A DNA stretch of 64,000 nt from Lamellibrachia columna (lineage: Eukaryota; Annelida; Polychaeta; Sabellida; Siboglinidae). Both the position numbers and the translations under genes were made by a program. The notes beneath the pieces were generated by a model. It ran no database searches, had not been told where the DNA came from, and saw only the letters and a program-made list of their open reading frames with translations. This document shows positions 1-19,500 of this stretch, piece by piece (the first letter of the stretch is position 1; each line of letters begins with the position of its first letter). Location: positions 68,665,278 to 68,729,277 of the forward strand of contig OY759261.1 of assembly GCA_963662155.1 (NCBI GenBank). The letters are read 5' to 3'.

Positions 1-842
1 GTTCGCTGGTTCGCTCGTACGCTGGTTCGCTGGTTCCCTCGTACGCCGAACTTCCGAGGTCGACGATGATTGGCGTTTTGACAGCGAGTAAATATTGGGC
101 CCAGGAACCTAGTTCACGGTGTCTCACTTTTAAGCAGTGAAACTGATGTTAACGAATAACAGCAGAAATGCAACAATGCAACAAGGTGAGTATATGCAAA
201 CATGATATTAAATCACTCGTTAGAGGAAGGTAACGTCATTATTGTCCTGAAATGATGATCAGACATCTATAACCAGGTGTCATTTCTGCATTTAATATAT
301 TTCCGAAAAATACCATTATGTGTTTAAAGAAATAATGTTATTGATCGACGTGACGTAAATGACGGAAATCTCAAAGGCATGTGAAAAAGTAGTTGTTGAA
401 TTCCAAACAAAACGAAAGGCCAACACGTACATTGGCCGAGTCGGTGCCAAGAACTTTCTATGTTAGCGAAAACAGATAACCCGTTTATTCTGAAAACCAT
501 TTCAAGTTAACATTACAAAATTACCCAAATGCTAAATTTAAATATTGGCGAAATACTTTTACAGAATGACACAGACGAATGACAGTTTCGTTTATGCGTT
601 TAAGTACGAAAGCGAAGCACCGATTGAGTGCCTGATGCATTCATTAACTGAAACTCGCGAAGAAGAGATGTTCTGGATCTGGTCCATTACTCAGAAAAGG
701 CCTACTAAGAAATTGGGCTGAGTGTTTATTTCAGAGTGTCCTTCTGTAGAGTTAGTGAGTGTATGACATGCTGTTTCGATTTCCCTGCGTGGGAACTTTT
801 ACATTCCCTGGCGTAGACACAAGATAGAAGGGACAAACGCCT
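1..842. other. No recognisable gene
   Basis: The first 50 bases hold short imperfect direct repeats of GCTGGTTCGCT/CGTACG. The rest is AT-rich unique sequence in which I see no splice-flanked exon, transposon end or RNA gene. Confidence 0.5.
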
Positions 843-1910
843 ATTAATGTCTATCTCTAGAAAGAAACACTTGTCAAAAGAAGCTATTAAAAATATTGTA
901 CAAGGAAACTATTTGGTGATTCATAGTCGTACTAGAAAGGAGGAATACTAGACAAACTAATAAAGAGGCACTTAACGTAGCTACGACTGAAATTAGACAA
1001 TCCAAGAAAAGCTATGAGCAAAACGTTGTATGTAACATAAAACGTACAGCAAGAATTGTTATGCATATGTCAGGAGTAAACAAGAAAAGGTGGGACCACT
1101 AGAAGACAGTGCTGGAAATATAATATCACACGTTTTTTTAATGACGGAGTTCAGTGTTTACCAGAGAGGATATTAGTTTATTACCAGTTCCAGATGTTAA
1201 ATTTCAGGAGGCAAAATCGGACTATTTAGGGCGGTTAATTGTAACTCCAGAAATGGTAGCTAAGAACATCAAGGCAGTGAAGGATAGTAAATCATCTGAA
1301 CTGGATGAAACAAAACTACTAATGGAAACAGTAGAAAAGGTCAGTATACCACTTGCAAGACAACTTGTAATTAAAAGAGGGAGTGATTCCTTTTGAAAGA
1401 AGCAAACATCATATCACTATTTAAAAAAGATTCGAGAAATAAGTCAGATAATAACAGACCAGTGAGTTTAACATCAGTGATTTGTAAATTACAAGAAATG
1501 TAATTAAAGACGATATGGTGGACTTTCTTGTTAAGCATCAGTTATTCAATCCATCTCAACATGGATTCCTAATGGCGAGGTCATGCTTAACAAATATGTT
1601 ATGTTTTTGGATAGTCGAAAGAACACCAGTAGATATTATTTGCTTCGATTTTCAGAAACTTTCGACAACGTGCCACATCAAAGATTGTTACTTAAATTAA
1701 AACCCCATGGTATCTGGGGTGGCATAATCGACTGAATTTAAAATGGCTGACTGATAGAAGACGGCGTGTTGTAGTAGATGGGGAGTTTTCAGACTGGAAA
1801 TCAGTTTTGAATGGGGTACCACAAGGATCAGTATTGGGACCTTTATTATTCTTAATATTTATCAATGCCTTTGGCTTGGATGGAAAATCTTGTTAAATCT
1901 TGATGAACCT
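843..1910 (+). mobile_element. CR1-like LINE remnant (linker, RT part, 3' tail)
   Basis: Decayed non-LTR retrotransposon in sense orientation. The stretch 1154-1396 encodes the linker before the reverse transcriptase (VFTRED..LLPVPDVKF, then VTPEMVAKNIKAVKDSK). After a frameshift, 1515-1700 encodes HGFLMARSCLTNMLCF and FDFQK; next come [14 protein letters not shown] and [18 protein letters not shown] blocks at about 1750-1860. The catalytic FADD block is missing. The sequence jumps from LIFIN to the 3' end of the family (GGCTTGGATGGAAAATCTTGTTAAATC, about 1870-1905), so the copy carries an internal deletion. Several stops and frameshifts make it inactive. The family matches the copies at 7.4, 10.3 and 60.8 kb. 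Confidence 0.8.
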
Positions 1911-2570
1911 TATCCGTGCCTCTTTCATTTCACCCGCATGGACGGGCAAAAACGGACATTGAATAAAGAAAAACGGGGCGCACACTCAACTATGTGATGG
2001 CCTGTGTATACTCCGATAGCTGTATAGGTTACGGACAGGCAACGGTTGAGATTGTTACACCTAATTAATGAGCACGTAAGCATATAGATTAATTATAGGT
2101 TTTGTTAAGTGGGTGCATATTAATCAACCAATTAACCAGGCTCTACCATCACTGGTACAATTGCTAAATCAATCGGCACACAGTCGGTATACGTTTTTAT
2201 ATTTGGCCGAAACTATGTCAATGTTGACCTATTTATATGCCCAATATGGCTAACATACGTGACCAATACGTGAACAGACTTCTTTAAATGTCCAGTATGT
2301 GGCGAGGAGTCCTATTCCAAAAAAATCCCAATCCATATTACCCGTAATACACAACGGAAACAACATTTTATATATCACCATTATTGCTTGATTTGTCAAT
2401 AATTTTAATATCATTGCATACACAACTCCTCCTGGTATTTGACACATAGCTATGCAGCTAACTTATATACTCCGGTAAGTAAGCATTTAAACAATAATAA
2501 CAGATAATTTTTTTTTACAATTTCTCCCGATCAGTGTAATGTTTTTTCAAAGACCAATTTGTGGTGTACT
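1911..2570. other. No recognisable gene
   Basis: AT-rich unique sequence. No splice-flanked reading frame, transposon end or structured RNA was recognised. Confidence 0.45.
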
Positions 2571-3465
2571 CAGTATGTGTCTCTACTGTAGTTAGTTATC
2601 AGTATGTGTCTCTACGGTAGTTAGTTATCAGTATGTGTATCTACGGTAGTTAGTTATCAGTATGTGTCTCTACGGTAGTTAGTTATCAGTATGTGTCTCT
2701 ACGGTAGTTAGTTATCAGTATGTGTCTCTACGGTAGTTAGTTATCAGTATGTGTCTCTACGGTAGTTAGTTATCAGTATGTGTCTCTACGGTAGTTAGTT
2801 ATCAGTATGTGTCTCTAAGGTAGTTAGTTATCAGTATGCGTCTCTACGGTAGTTAGTTATCAGGATGTGTCTCTACGGTAGTTAGTTATCAGTATGTGTC
2901 TCTAAGGTAGTTAGTTATCAGTATGTGTCTCTAAGGTAGTTAGTTATCAGTATGCGTCTCTACGGTAGTTAGTTATCAGTATGTGTCTCTACGGTAGTTA
3001 GTTATCAGTATGTGTCTCTAAGGTAGTTATTCATCAGTATGTGTCTCTACGGTAGTTAGTTATCAGTATGTGTCTCTAAGGTAGTTTGTTATCAGTATGT
3101 GTCTCTACGGTAGTTAGTTATCAGTATGTTTCTCTACGGTAGTTAGTTATCAGTATGTGTCTCTACGGTAGTTAGTTATCAGTATGTGTCTCTAAGGTAG
3201 TTAGTTATCAGTATGCGTCTCTACGGTAGTTAGTTATCAGTATGTGTCTCTACGGTAGTTAGTTATCAGTATGTGTCTCTAAGGTAGTTATTTATCAGTA
3301 TGTGTCTCTACGGTAGTTAGTTATCAGTATGTGTCTCTAAGGTAGTTTGTTATCAGTATGTGTCTCTACGGTAGTTAGTTATCAGTATGTTTCTCTACGG
3401 TAGTTAGTTATCAGTATGTGTCTCTACGGTAGTTAGTTATCAGTATGTTTCTCTACGGTAGTTAG
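2571..3465. repeat. 29-bp minisatellite, about 31 copies
   Basis: Tandem array with unit CAGTATGTGTCTCTACGGTA plus GTTAGTTAT. Variants carry AAGG for ACGG, GCGTCTC for GTGTCTC, and altered spacers. A run of variants (AAGGTAGTTATTCATC, then GTAGTTTG, then GTTTCTCTACGG) beginning at 3020 recurs at 3281. That is exactly 261 bp or nine units later, so part of the array arose by block duplication. Confidence 0.95.
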
Positions 3466-4049
3466 ACAAGAATGCTCCAGATGGCAGCATTCGTTGTTAA
3501 GATATCTCAATATTCCATTTTGTTTGGATATCCCGTAATGCCAGGGTCTCTTCTACAATTGAACAATAAAGCAACAATATAATCTTCATTATCATAAGTA
3601 GTATGTTTGGTACCTTTGGTAACATTGGTGCAGGCCTACGTTGACCCTTGTCCAGTTCACTGTAGTGAAATTGGCGCAATGACCTTCGGTTCTTGTTGAT
3701 TTTCATATCGAGATATACATCGACTGTTATATTACACAGTAAGAGTCTACACCCAAACCAAGTGCAAAACTTTGTGCTGACGTCACAATGACCCGTTTGT
3801 CTGACCCCGCTTCTTCGACATCAACCGACCGTCTCGTACCCATGTGCATCGTTTCCCGCGAGAGTATCGTACACATTTTGTTCGTTGCCTGTAGTACTTT
3901 CATACACATGTTCCTCGTTGCTTGTAGTATCATGGTATCCATGTTCCTCGTTGCTTGAAGGAGTGTCGTGCCCACGTTCCACGTTACTTGTTGGTAGTCT
4001 GCTCTGTCGTCTTCTAAGTTAATATGCACATGAGTTATAATAAGCATAA
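3466..4049. other. Unique DNA with degenerate short repeats
   Basis: Between the 29-bp array and the Penelope insertion. About 3880-3990 holds three degenerate copies of a CATGTTCCTCGTTGCTTGTAG-like segment. The open frames here are shadows of these repeats. No gene recognised. Confidence 0.4.
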
Positions 4050-4096
4050 TTGATATGTCCCACATTACTGAACATTCTTCAGGATAGTTCATTTTC

Positions 4097-4697
4097 AAAT
4101 CAAATAACTTTCATTTTACATATCCAAGGTGCGTTTAGTTTACCTGGTAGAGGCTTTCATCAAGGTGTCACGTTGATTTCATCAGTACTTATGACGCTTG
4201 ATGACGTCATCGTACACGTGAGGCAGTTCATAATTGCCCTCGTCTCTGTTGATGGGTGTTCTAGTTTTTCTGATCCAGATGGCTTCTTTGATGTGCCGGA
4301 TTCTTCGGTTCGGTTCCTTGTCTACAATGTTCACTCCCTCCCAGTCTATGATGTGGTTTTCAGTTGTCGCATGGTCTGTAAGGGCGGATTTATTGATGGT
4401 AGACATCAATCTTTTTTTCCCGCTCCTTGTGCATTTCTCTTTTTTCTTGTTGTCTACATCCTTTCTGTGTTCCTCCAGTCGTGTTTTTAGTAGTCTTCCT
4501 GTCTCCCCAATGTACTCAGCACCACAGTTCTTGCATGGTATTTGGTACACCAGTTCACCCTGTTCTTCTAGCTCTACTTTGTCCTTGGGATGTACCAACA
4601 AGCGCCTGAGGGTGGTGTGGGGACGCATAGTTGTTGCTACTCCATATTTCTTCAGTACTCGGTGTACTCTCTCTGAGATAAACCTGTCCAAATACAA
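4097..4697 (-). pseudogene. Inverted PLE arm encoding GIY-YIG endonuclease
   Basis: Minus-strand copy of the PLE endonuclease, open for 171 codons (4182-4697). It encodes the GIY-YIG core AEYIGETGRLLKTRLEEH and the zinc-finger-like segment YQIPCKNCG, followed by NKSALTDHA and RRIRHIKEAIW. At the codon where the body copy has TGA (about 6219) this arm keeps CGA (Arg), so the arm preserves the ancestral residue. It has no RT upstream in this orientation: homology to the body starts at about 4676 (body 6204), while the open frame extends to 4697. Confidence 0.85.
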
Positions 4698-6689
4698 ACT
4701 GTCCGGGAACCAGAATAAGATATTAGCGAAGGGGTTAAATTACGCAGTAACGCCAGAGAAAATACCGACCGAGGAGTTCGTCGTAGCGGCAGAACAAGCA
4801 ACATGGAGCCTAGCTACCACAAGAACAAAAAGACAAACTTCGTGCAGACATCACGGGAGTCCTGAAGTCGGCAAAAGTTCCAAAACAAAATATAACCAGA
4901 CAGGAGAGAACAGCTTTAAAAGGGCTACAGAAAGAGAAGTCCATCACCATACTCCCTGCGGACAAGGGAAACGCCACAGTCATCATGGAAACGAGAGAAT
5001 ACCAAGAAAAAATGAAAGAAATGTTAAATGACGAAGCGACATATGAGAAGTTAAAGAAGGATCCGACCAAGAAATATAAGGCAGAACTCATCAGAATGGT
5101 AAATTCCTTGGTGAAGGAGGGGAAGATCACCAAAGATCAGTATTGGTACTTGTATCCAACGCTAGAAAAAGTACCACGGATGTATGGATCACCAAAAATC
5201 CATAAGGAGGGAGTGCCACTCAGACCAATTGTTGACTATACACAGACAATAGCATACAGAGTATCCAGGGAATTGGCCAACATACTACAACCACTTGTTG
5301 GAAAAACAGAACACCACACAGAAAACTCACAAGAACTGGTGAAGGAGATGACAAAGCTGAGAGTAGAAGAAGGAGAATCATTTGTGTCATATGATGTTGT
5401 GTCGCTGTTCACGAAGACCCCGATCAAAGAAACGTGCGAAATCATCAGAAAAAGGCTAGAGAATGACAAGACACTAAAGAAGAGAACAAACGTCAACGTA
5501 GACGACATCATGGAGTTGTTGATATTTGTCCTGGAGACGACATACTTCAGATTTGAAGGAGAAATTTACCAGCAGAAATTTACCAGCAGAAATTTACCAG
5601 CAGAAATTTGGAGTAGCCATGGGAAGTCCGGTATCTCCCATTGTTGTCAACTTGTACATGGAGGACCTGGAGCAGAAAATAATAGCAACAGCACCGGTAG
5701 ATTGCCAACCGAGAAACTGGAAACGATATGTGGACGATGTAATTTGCCTGGTACACACGGGAAAGGCAAAGAAATTACAACAACACATGAACATTGTAGA
5801 CCCCACAGGGAGCATCATTTTCACGCGGGAAGATGAAGAGAACAACAGCATGCCCTTCCTGGATGCGAAGTTCACCAGAAAGGAAGATGGCAGTGTGAAG
5901 TCTACACTGTACATGAAGAAGACACACACCGACCAATACTTGAACTTTGCGTCCCACCACCCCAAACATCAGAAGTTAGGAGTGGTCAGAACCCTTATGC
6001 ACAGGTGTGAGAAGATAACTTCACAGGAGGGGGATAAGAAGGAAGAGGTGGAACACTTGAGAGAGGCCATAAGAGTATGTGACTATCCGTCCTGGGCCTT
6101 GAACAAGGTGACAGATAGCTGTAAGAAGAAAAAGAACAAGAAAAAAACAAATGACAGAAATTACAGGAGCCAAGTAGTCATCCCATACGTAGAGGGGGTC
6201 TCAGAGAGAGTACACTGAGTACTGAAGAAATATGGAGTAGCAACAACTATGCGTCCCCACACCACCCTCAGGCGCTTGTTGGTACATCCCAAGGACAAAG
6301 TAGAGCTAGAAGAACAGGGTGAACTGGTGTACCAAATACCATGCAAGAACTGTGGTGCTGAGTACATTGGGGAGACAGGAAGACTACTAAAAACACGACT
6401 GGAGGAACACAGAAAGGATGTAGACAACACGAAAAAAGATAAATACACAAGGAGCGAAAGATTGATGTCTACCATCAATAAATCCGCCCTTACAGACCAT
6501 GCGAAAACTGAAAAACACATCATAGACTGGGAGGGAGTGAACATTGTAGACAAGGAACCCAACCGAAGAATCCGGCACATCAAAGAAGCCATCTGGATCA
6601 GAAAAGCTAGAACACCCATCAACAGAGACGAGGGCAATTATGAACTGCCTCACGTGTACGATGACGTCATCAAGCGTCATAAGTACTGA
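4697..6689 (+). pseudogene. PLE reverse transcriptase-GIY-YIG ORF, frameshifted
   Basis: The element's single coding region. In order: an N-terminal segment with ILPADKGNATVIM; RT blocks with YGSPKIHKEG and PLRPIVD; SYDVVSLFT with the first catalytic Asp; GVAMGSPVSPIVVNLYM; RYVDDV with the catalytic Asp pair; NNSMPFLDAKF; then the GIY-YIG domain from about 6249. Three lesions are visible. An early frameshift lies near 4820-4980. A 14-bp unit AAATTTACCAGCAG is present three times at about 5563-5606 where one copy would keep frame, shifting it by 28 bp. A TGA at about 6219 splits RT from endonuclease. The copy cannot make the full protein but is otherwise little decayed, so insertion is probably recent. 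Confidence 0.88.
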
Positions 6690-6789
6690 TGAAATCAACG
6701 TGACACGTTGATGAAAGCCTCTACCAGGTAAACTAAACACACCTTGGATATGTAAAATGAAAGTTATTTGATTTGATATGTCCCACGTT

Positions 6790-7183
6790 TCTCTTAAATA
6801 TTAATTCGGCTCTACATGGTATGTTGTATGAGCAACATTAGGTAATGTATTTAACATCCTATAAAGTGATTCGACATACGGGCTTTATGCACTGCAATTG
6901 ATACAACGTAAATAAATAATAATTTACCAGGAAATGTGCGTTACGTTAACAGGAAAAAAAATAATTAAAAAATATGGAAAGTATAACCCGGGTATTTATA
7001 TAAATGATCGACAACGAACCATTATAAATCTTCTGGCACGGACAATTATGTGTTGCGTCAGTGTTACATAATCTCCAACATGGAGCTGGAAGGCAAACTA
7101 AAAAGGAAACTTGGCAAAAGTGATGTTGGTCACAACGAAGGTATCCAAGGTCAAGACTATAGGGATTGCTATTTATTTAAAAT
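6790..7183. other. No certain gene
   Basis: AT-rich sequence downstream of gene 1. A small plus-strand frame opens at about 7080 (MELEGKLKRKLGKSDV) but has no homology I recognise and no supporting context. A 3' UTR or cytoplasmic-tail exon of gene 1 could lie here; I could not identify one. Confidence 0.35.
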
Positions 7184-7235
7184 TCAAATTTCGAAGTTGT
7201 GTTGAAACCCTGTCCACTGTCCACTACAAACTGAC

Positions 7236-15681
<8,446 letters not shown>

Positions 15682-16589
15682 CTTGAGTTCTACGCACTGG
15701 CCGAAACGTAGTCATTATTAATAGCCATTCAATCAACCATGAAAATTACTATTATGTGTATATCAGTTGATTTGACTGCCGAGCCGTGTCAATCCACAGA
15801 CATGTGCAGTGAGTGACCTTCTTGTGTACTGAAGCATGTAACTCTCACCTGCTTTGTCAGGCAGTATACACACGGAGGACATACTTATATTCGACAATCA
15901 GCTCGGCGGCGCCACGACAGGCAACCACTGGCGGTCTTCCGCTGGTTAACGGCTCTTCATTGCCGTGAATCAGTAGTTACATCTCATTAATACTCCCGGT
16001 GGATCGTGGATTTGAAATGTTTTACAGCCAACCAAGAGCATTGTTTGTTCTTCTTAGACTATTGTCTGTATTTGTATATATTATATGTTCTAACCTTTGT
16101 CGTGGAGGATTTATATGTGATGATTTTTTTGTTTTAATGGACTTTTAGTTTGTGAGCGCAGTGAACGATCACTGGAGCCAGAGACGGAGGCATCTTAAAA
16201 TGTTGGTAGATTCATTGAAGATTGTGCTGTCTTGTGAGTTTCGATACATATATTTTTAGTTTTTCACCAAGGGCTGACGTCGACATAAACTACTGGTAGT
16301 ATTAGGAAACGCGTGGCTATCGCTCACAATAAATGGCGCTGGTGAAAGCAGAATTTGTGCAATGTCCAGGTTTCGTTAAATTCTAAACGAAAACACTGTC
16401 GAGAAATGCAATGTTTTAACATTATTGTCTTAGTTATACTTATCGCATGCAATAAAGTGAGTCTATGCACATTTTCCTGCTCTTGTCACATTTTATAGAA
16501 TGTCTATTTACTTGTAGGTTTACTTTGATGCTACATATACAGGTCCTAACTTTATACACGCAGCGTAGTAAATCAAACAGAATGTAAGT
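15682..16589. other. Upstream flank of gene 1
   Basis: Expected promoter side of gene 1 (minus strand). I see no clear TATA box or CpG cluster. The CTCAAGATGGCC at the start codon resembles a YY1-type initiator/Kozak context. Nothing else is recognised. Confidence 0.35.
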
Positions 16590-19500
16590 CACGCTGTACA
16601 GTCTGGACTCCACACACGCTGTACAGTCTGGTCTCCACACACGCTGTACAGTATGGTCTCCACTCACGCTGTACAGTCTGGTCTCCGCACACGCTGTACA
16701 GTCTGGTCTCCGCACACGCTGTACAGTCTGGTCTCTACACACGCTGTACAGTCTGGTCTCCACACACGCTGTACAGTCTGGTCTCCACACACGCTGTACA
16801 GTCTGGTCTCCACACACGATGTACAGTCTGGTCTCCACACACGCTGTACAGTCTGGTCTCCACACACGCTGTAAAGTCTGGTCTCCACACACGCTGTACA
16901 GTCTGGTCTCTACACACGCTGTACAGTCTGGTCTCCACACACGCTGTACAGTCTGGTCTCCAAACACGCTGTACAGTCTGGTCTCCACACACGATGTACA
17001 GTCTGGTCTCCAAACACGCTGTACAGTCTGGTCTCCAAACACGCTGTAAAGTCTCGTCTCCACACACGATGTACAGTCTGGTCTCTACACACGCTGTACA
17101 GTCTGGTCTCCACACACGCTGTACAGTCTGGTCTCCAAACACGCTGTACAGTCTGGTCTCCACACACGATGTACAGTCTGGTCTCCACACACGATGTACA
17201 GTCTGGTCTCCAAACACGCTGTACAGTCTGGTCTCCACACACGCTGTACAGTCTTGTCTCCACACACGCTGTACAGTCTGGTCTCCAAACACGCTGTAAA
17301 GTCTCGTCTCCACACACGATGTACAGTCTGGTCTCCACACACGCTGTACAGTCTGGTCTCCACACACGCTGTACAGTCTGGTCTCCACACACGATGTACA
17401 GTCTGGTCTCTACACACGCTGTACAGTCTGGTCTCTACACACGCTGTACAGTCTGGTCTCCACACATGCTGTAAAGTCTCGTCTCCACACACGCTGTACA
17501 GTCTGGTCTCCACACACGCTGTACAGTCTGGTCTCCAAACACGCTGTACAGTCTGGTCTCCACACACGATGTACAGTCTGGTCTCCACACACGATGTACA
17601 GTCTGGTCTCCAAACACGCTGTACAGTCTGGTCTCCACACACGCTGTACAGTCTTGTCTCCACACACGCTGTACAGTCTGGTCTCCAAACACGCTGTAAA
17701 GTCTCGTCTCCACACACGATGTACAGTCTGGTCTCCACACACGCTGTACAGTCTGGTCTCCACACACGCTGTACAGTCTGGTCTCCACACACGATGTACA
17801 GTCTGGTCTCCACACACGATGTACAGTCTGGTCTCCAAACACGCTGTACAGTCTGGTCTCCACACACGCTGTACAGTCTTGTCTCCACACACGCTGTACA
17901 GTCTGGTCTCCAAACACGCTGTAAAGTCTCGTCTCCACACACGATGTACAGTCTGGTCTCCACACACGCTGTACAGTCTGGTCTCCACACACGCTGTACA
18001 GTCTGGTCTCCACACACGATGTACAGTCTGGTCTCTACACACGCTGTACAGTCTGGTCTCTACACACGCTGTACAGTCTGGTCTCCACACACGCTGTAAA
18101 GTCTCGTCTCCACACACGCTGTACAGTCTGGTCTCCACACACGCTGTACAGTCTGGTCTCCAAACACGCTGTACAGTCTGGTCTCCACACACGATGTACA
18201 GTCTGGTCTCCACACACGATGTACAATCTGGTCTCCAAACACGCTGTACAGTCTGGTCTCCACACACGCTGTACAGTCTGGTCTCCACACACGCTGTACA
18301 GTCTGGTCTCCAAACACGCTGTAAAGTCTCGTCTCCACACACGATGTACAGTCTGGTCTCCACACACGCTGTACAGTCTGGTCTCCACACACGCTGTACA
18401 GTCTGGTCTCTACACACGCTGTACAGTCTGGTCTCCACACACGCTGTACAGTCTGGTCTCCACACACGCTGTACAGTCTGGTCTCCAAACACGCTGTAAA
18501 GTCTCGTCTCCACACACGATGTACAGTCTGGTCTCAAAACACGCTGTACAGTCTGGTCTCCACACACGCTGTACAGTCTGGTCTCCACACACGATGTACA
18601 GTCTGGTCTCCACACACGCTGTAAAGTCTCGTCTCCACACACGCTGTACAGTCTGGTCTCCACACACGCTGTACAGTCTGGTCTCCAAACACGCTGTACA
18701 GTCTGGTCTCCACACACGATGTACAGTCTGGTCTCCACACACGATGTACAGTCTGGTCTCCAAACACGCTGTACAGTCTGGTCTCCACACACGCTGTACA
18801 GTCTGGTCTCCACACACGCTGTACAGTCTGGTCTCCAAACACGCTGTAAAGTCTCTTCTCCACACACGATGTACAGCCTGGTCTCCACACACGCTGTACA
18901 GTCTGGTCTCCACACACGCTGTACAGTCTGGTCTCTACACACGCTGTACAGTCTGGTCTCCACACACGCTGTACAGTCTGGTCTCCACACACGCTGTACA
19001 GTCTGGTCTCTACACACGGTGTACAGTCTGGTCTCCACACACGATGTACAGTCTGGTCTCCACACACGCTGTACAGTCTGGTCTCTACATACGTTGTACA
19101 GTCTGGCCTCCACACACGATGTACAGTCTGGTCTCCACACACGCTGTACAGTCTGGTCTCCACACACGCTGTACAGTCTGGTCTCCACACACGCTGTACA
19201 GTCTGGTCTCCACACACGCTGTAAAGTCTCGTCTCCACACACGATGTACAGTCTGGTCTCCACACACGCTGTACAGTCTGGTCTCTACACACGCTGTACA
19301 GTCTGGTCTCCACACACGCTGTACAGTCTGGTCTCCACACACGCTGTACAGTCTGGTCTCCACACACGCTGTACAGTCTGGTCTCCACACACGCTGTAAA
19401 GTCTCGTCTCCACACACGATGTACAGTCTGGTCTCCACACACGCTGTACAGTCTGGTCTCTACACACGCTGTACAGTCTGGTCTCTACACACGCTGTACA

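Larger units (their letters stand above)
4050..6789 (+). mobile_element. Penelope-like element with inverted terminal arm and target-site duplication
   Basis: Complete-looking insertion of a Penelope-like element (PLE). The body at about 4697-6689 encodes a reverse transcriptase followed by a GIY-YIG endonuclease. The left end (4097-4676) is an inverted copy of the right end (6204-6774), covering the whole endonuclease. The insertion is flanked by a near-perfect 17-bp direct repeat, TTGATATGTCCCACATT at 4050-4066 and TTGATATGTCCCACGTT at 6773-6789, read as the target-site duplication. PLEs are known to carry terminal repeats in direct or inverted orientation, so the layout fits the family. 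The left arm has about 30 extra bases (4067-4096) next to its duplication. Confidence 0.9.

Noticed and set aside
17410..19263. 617-codon open frame and dozens of similar frames in 16.6-23.1 kb
   Set aside because: All lie in the 25-bp minisatellite, occur in every frame on both strands and follow from a stop-free unit. No start context, splice sites or homology.
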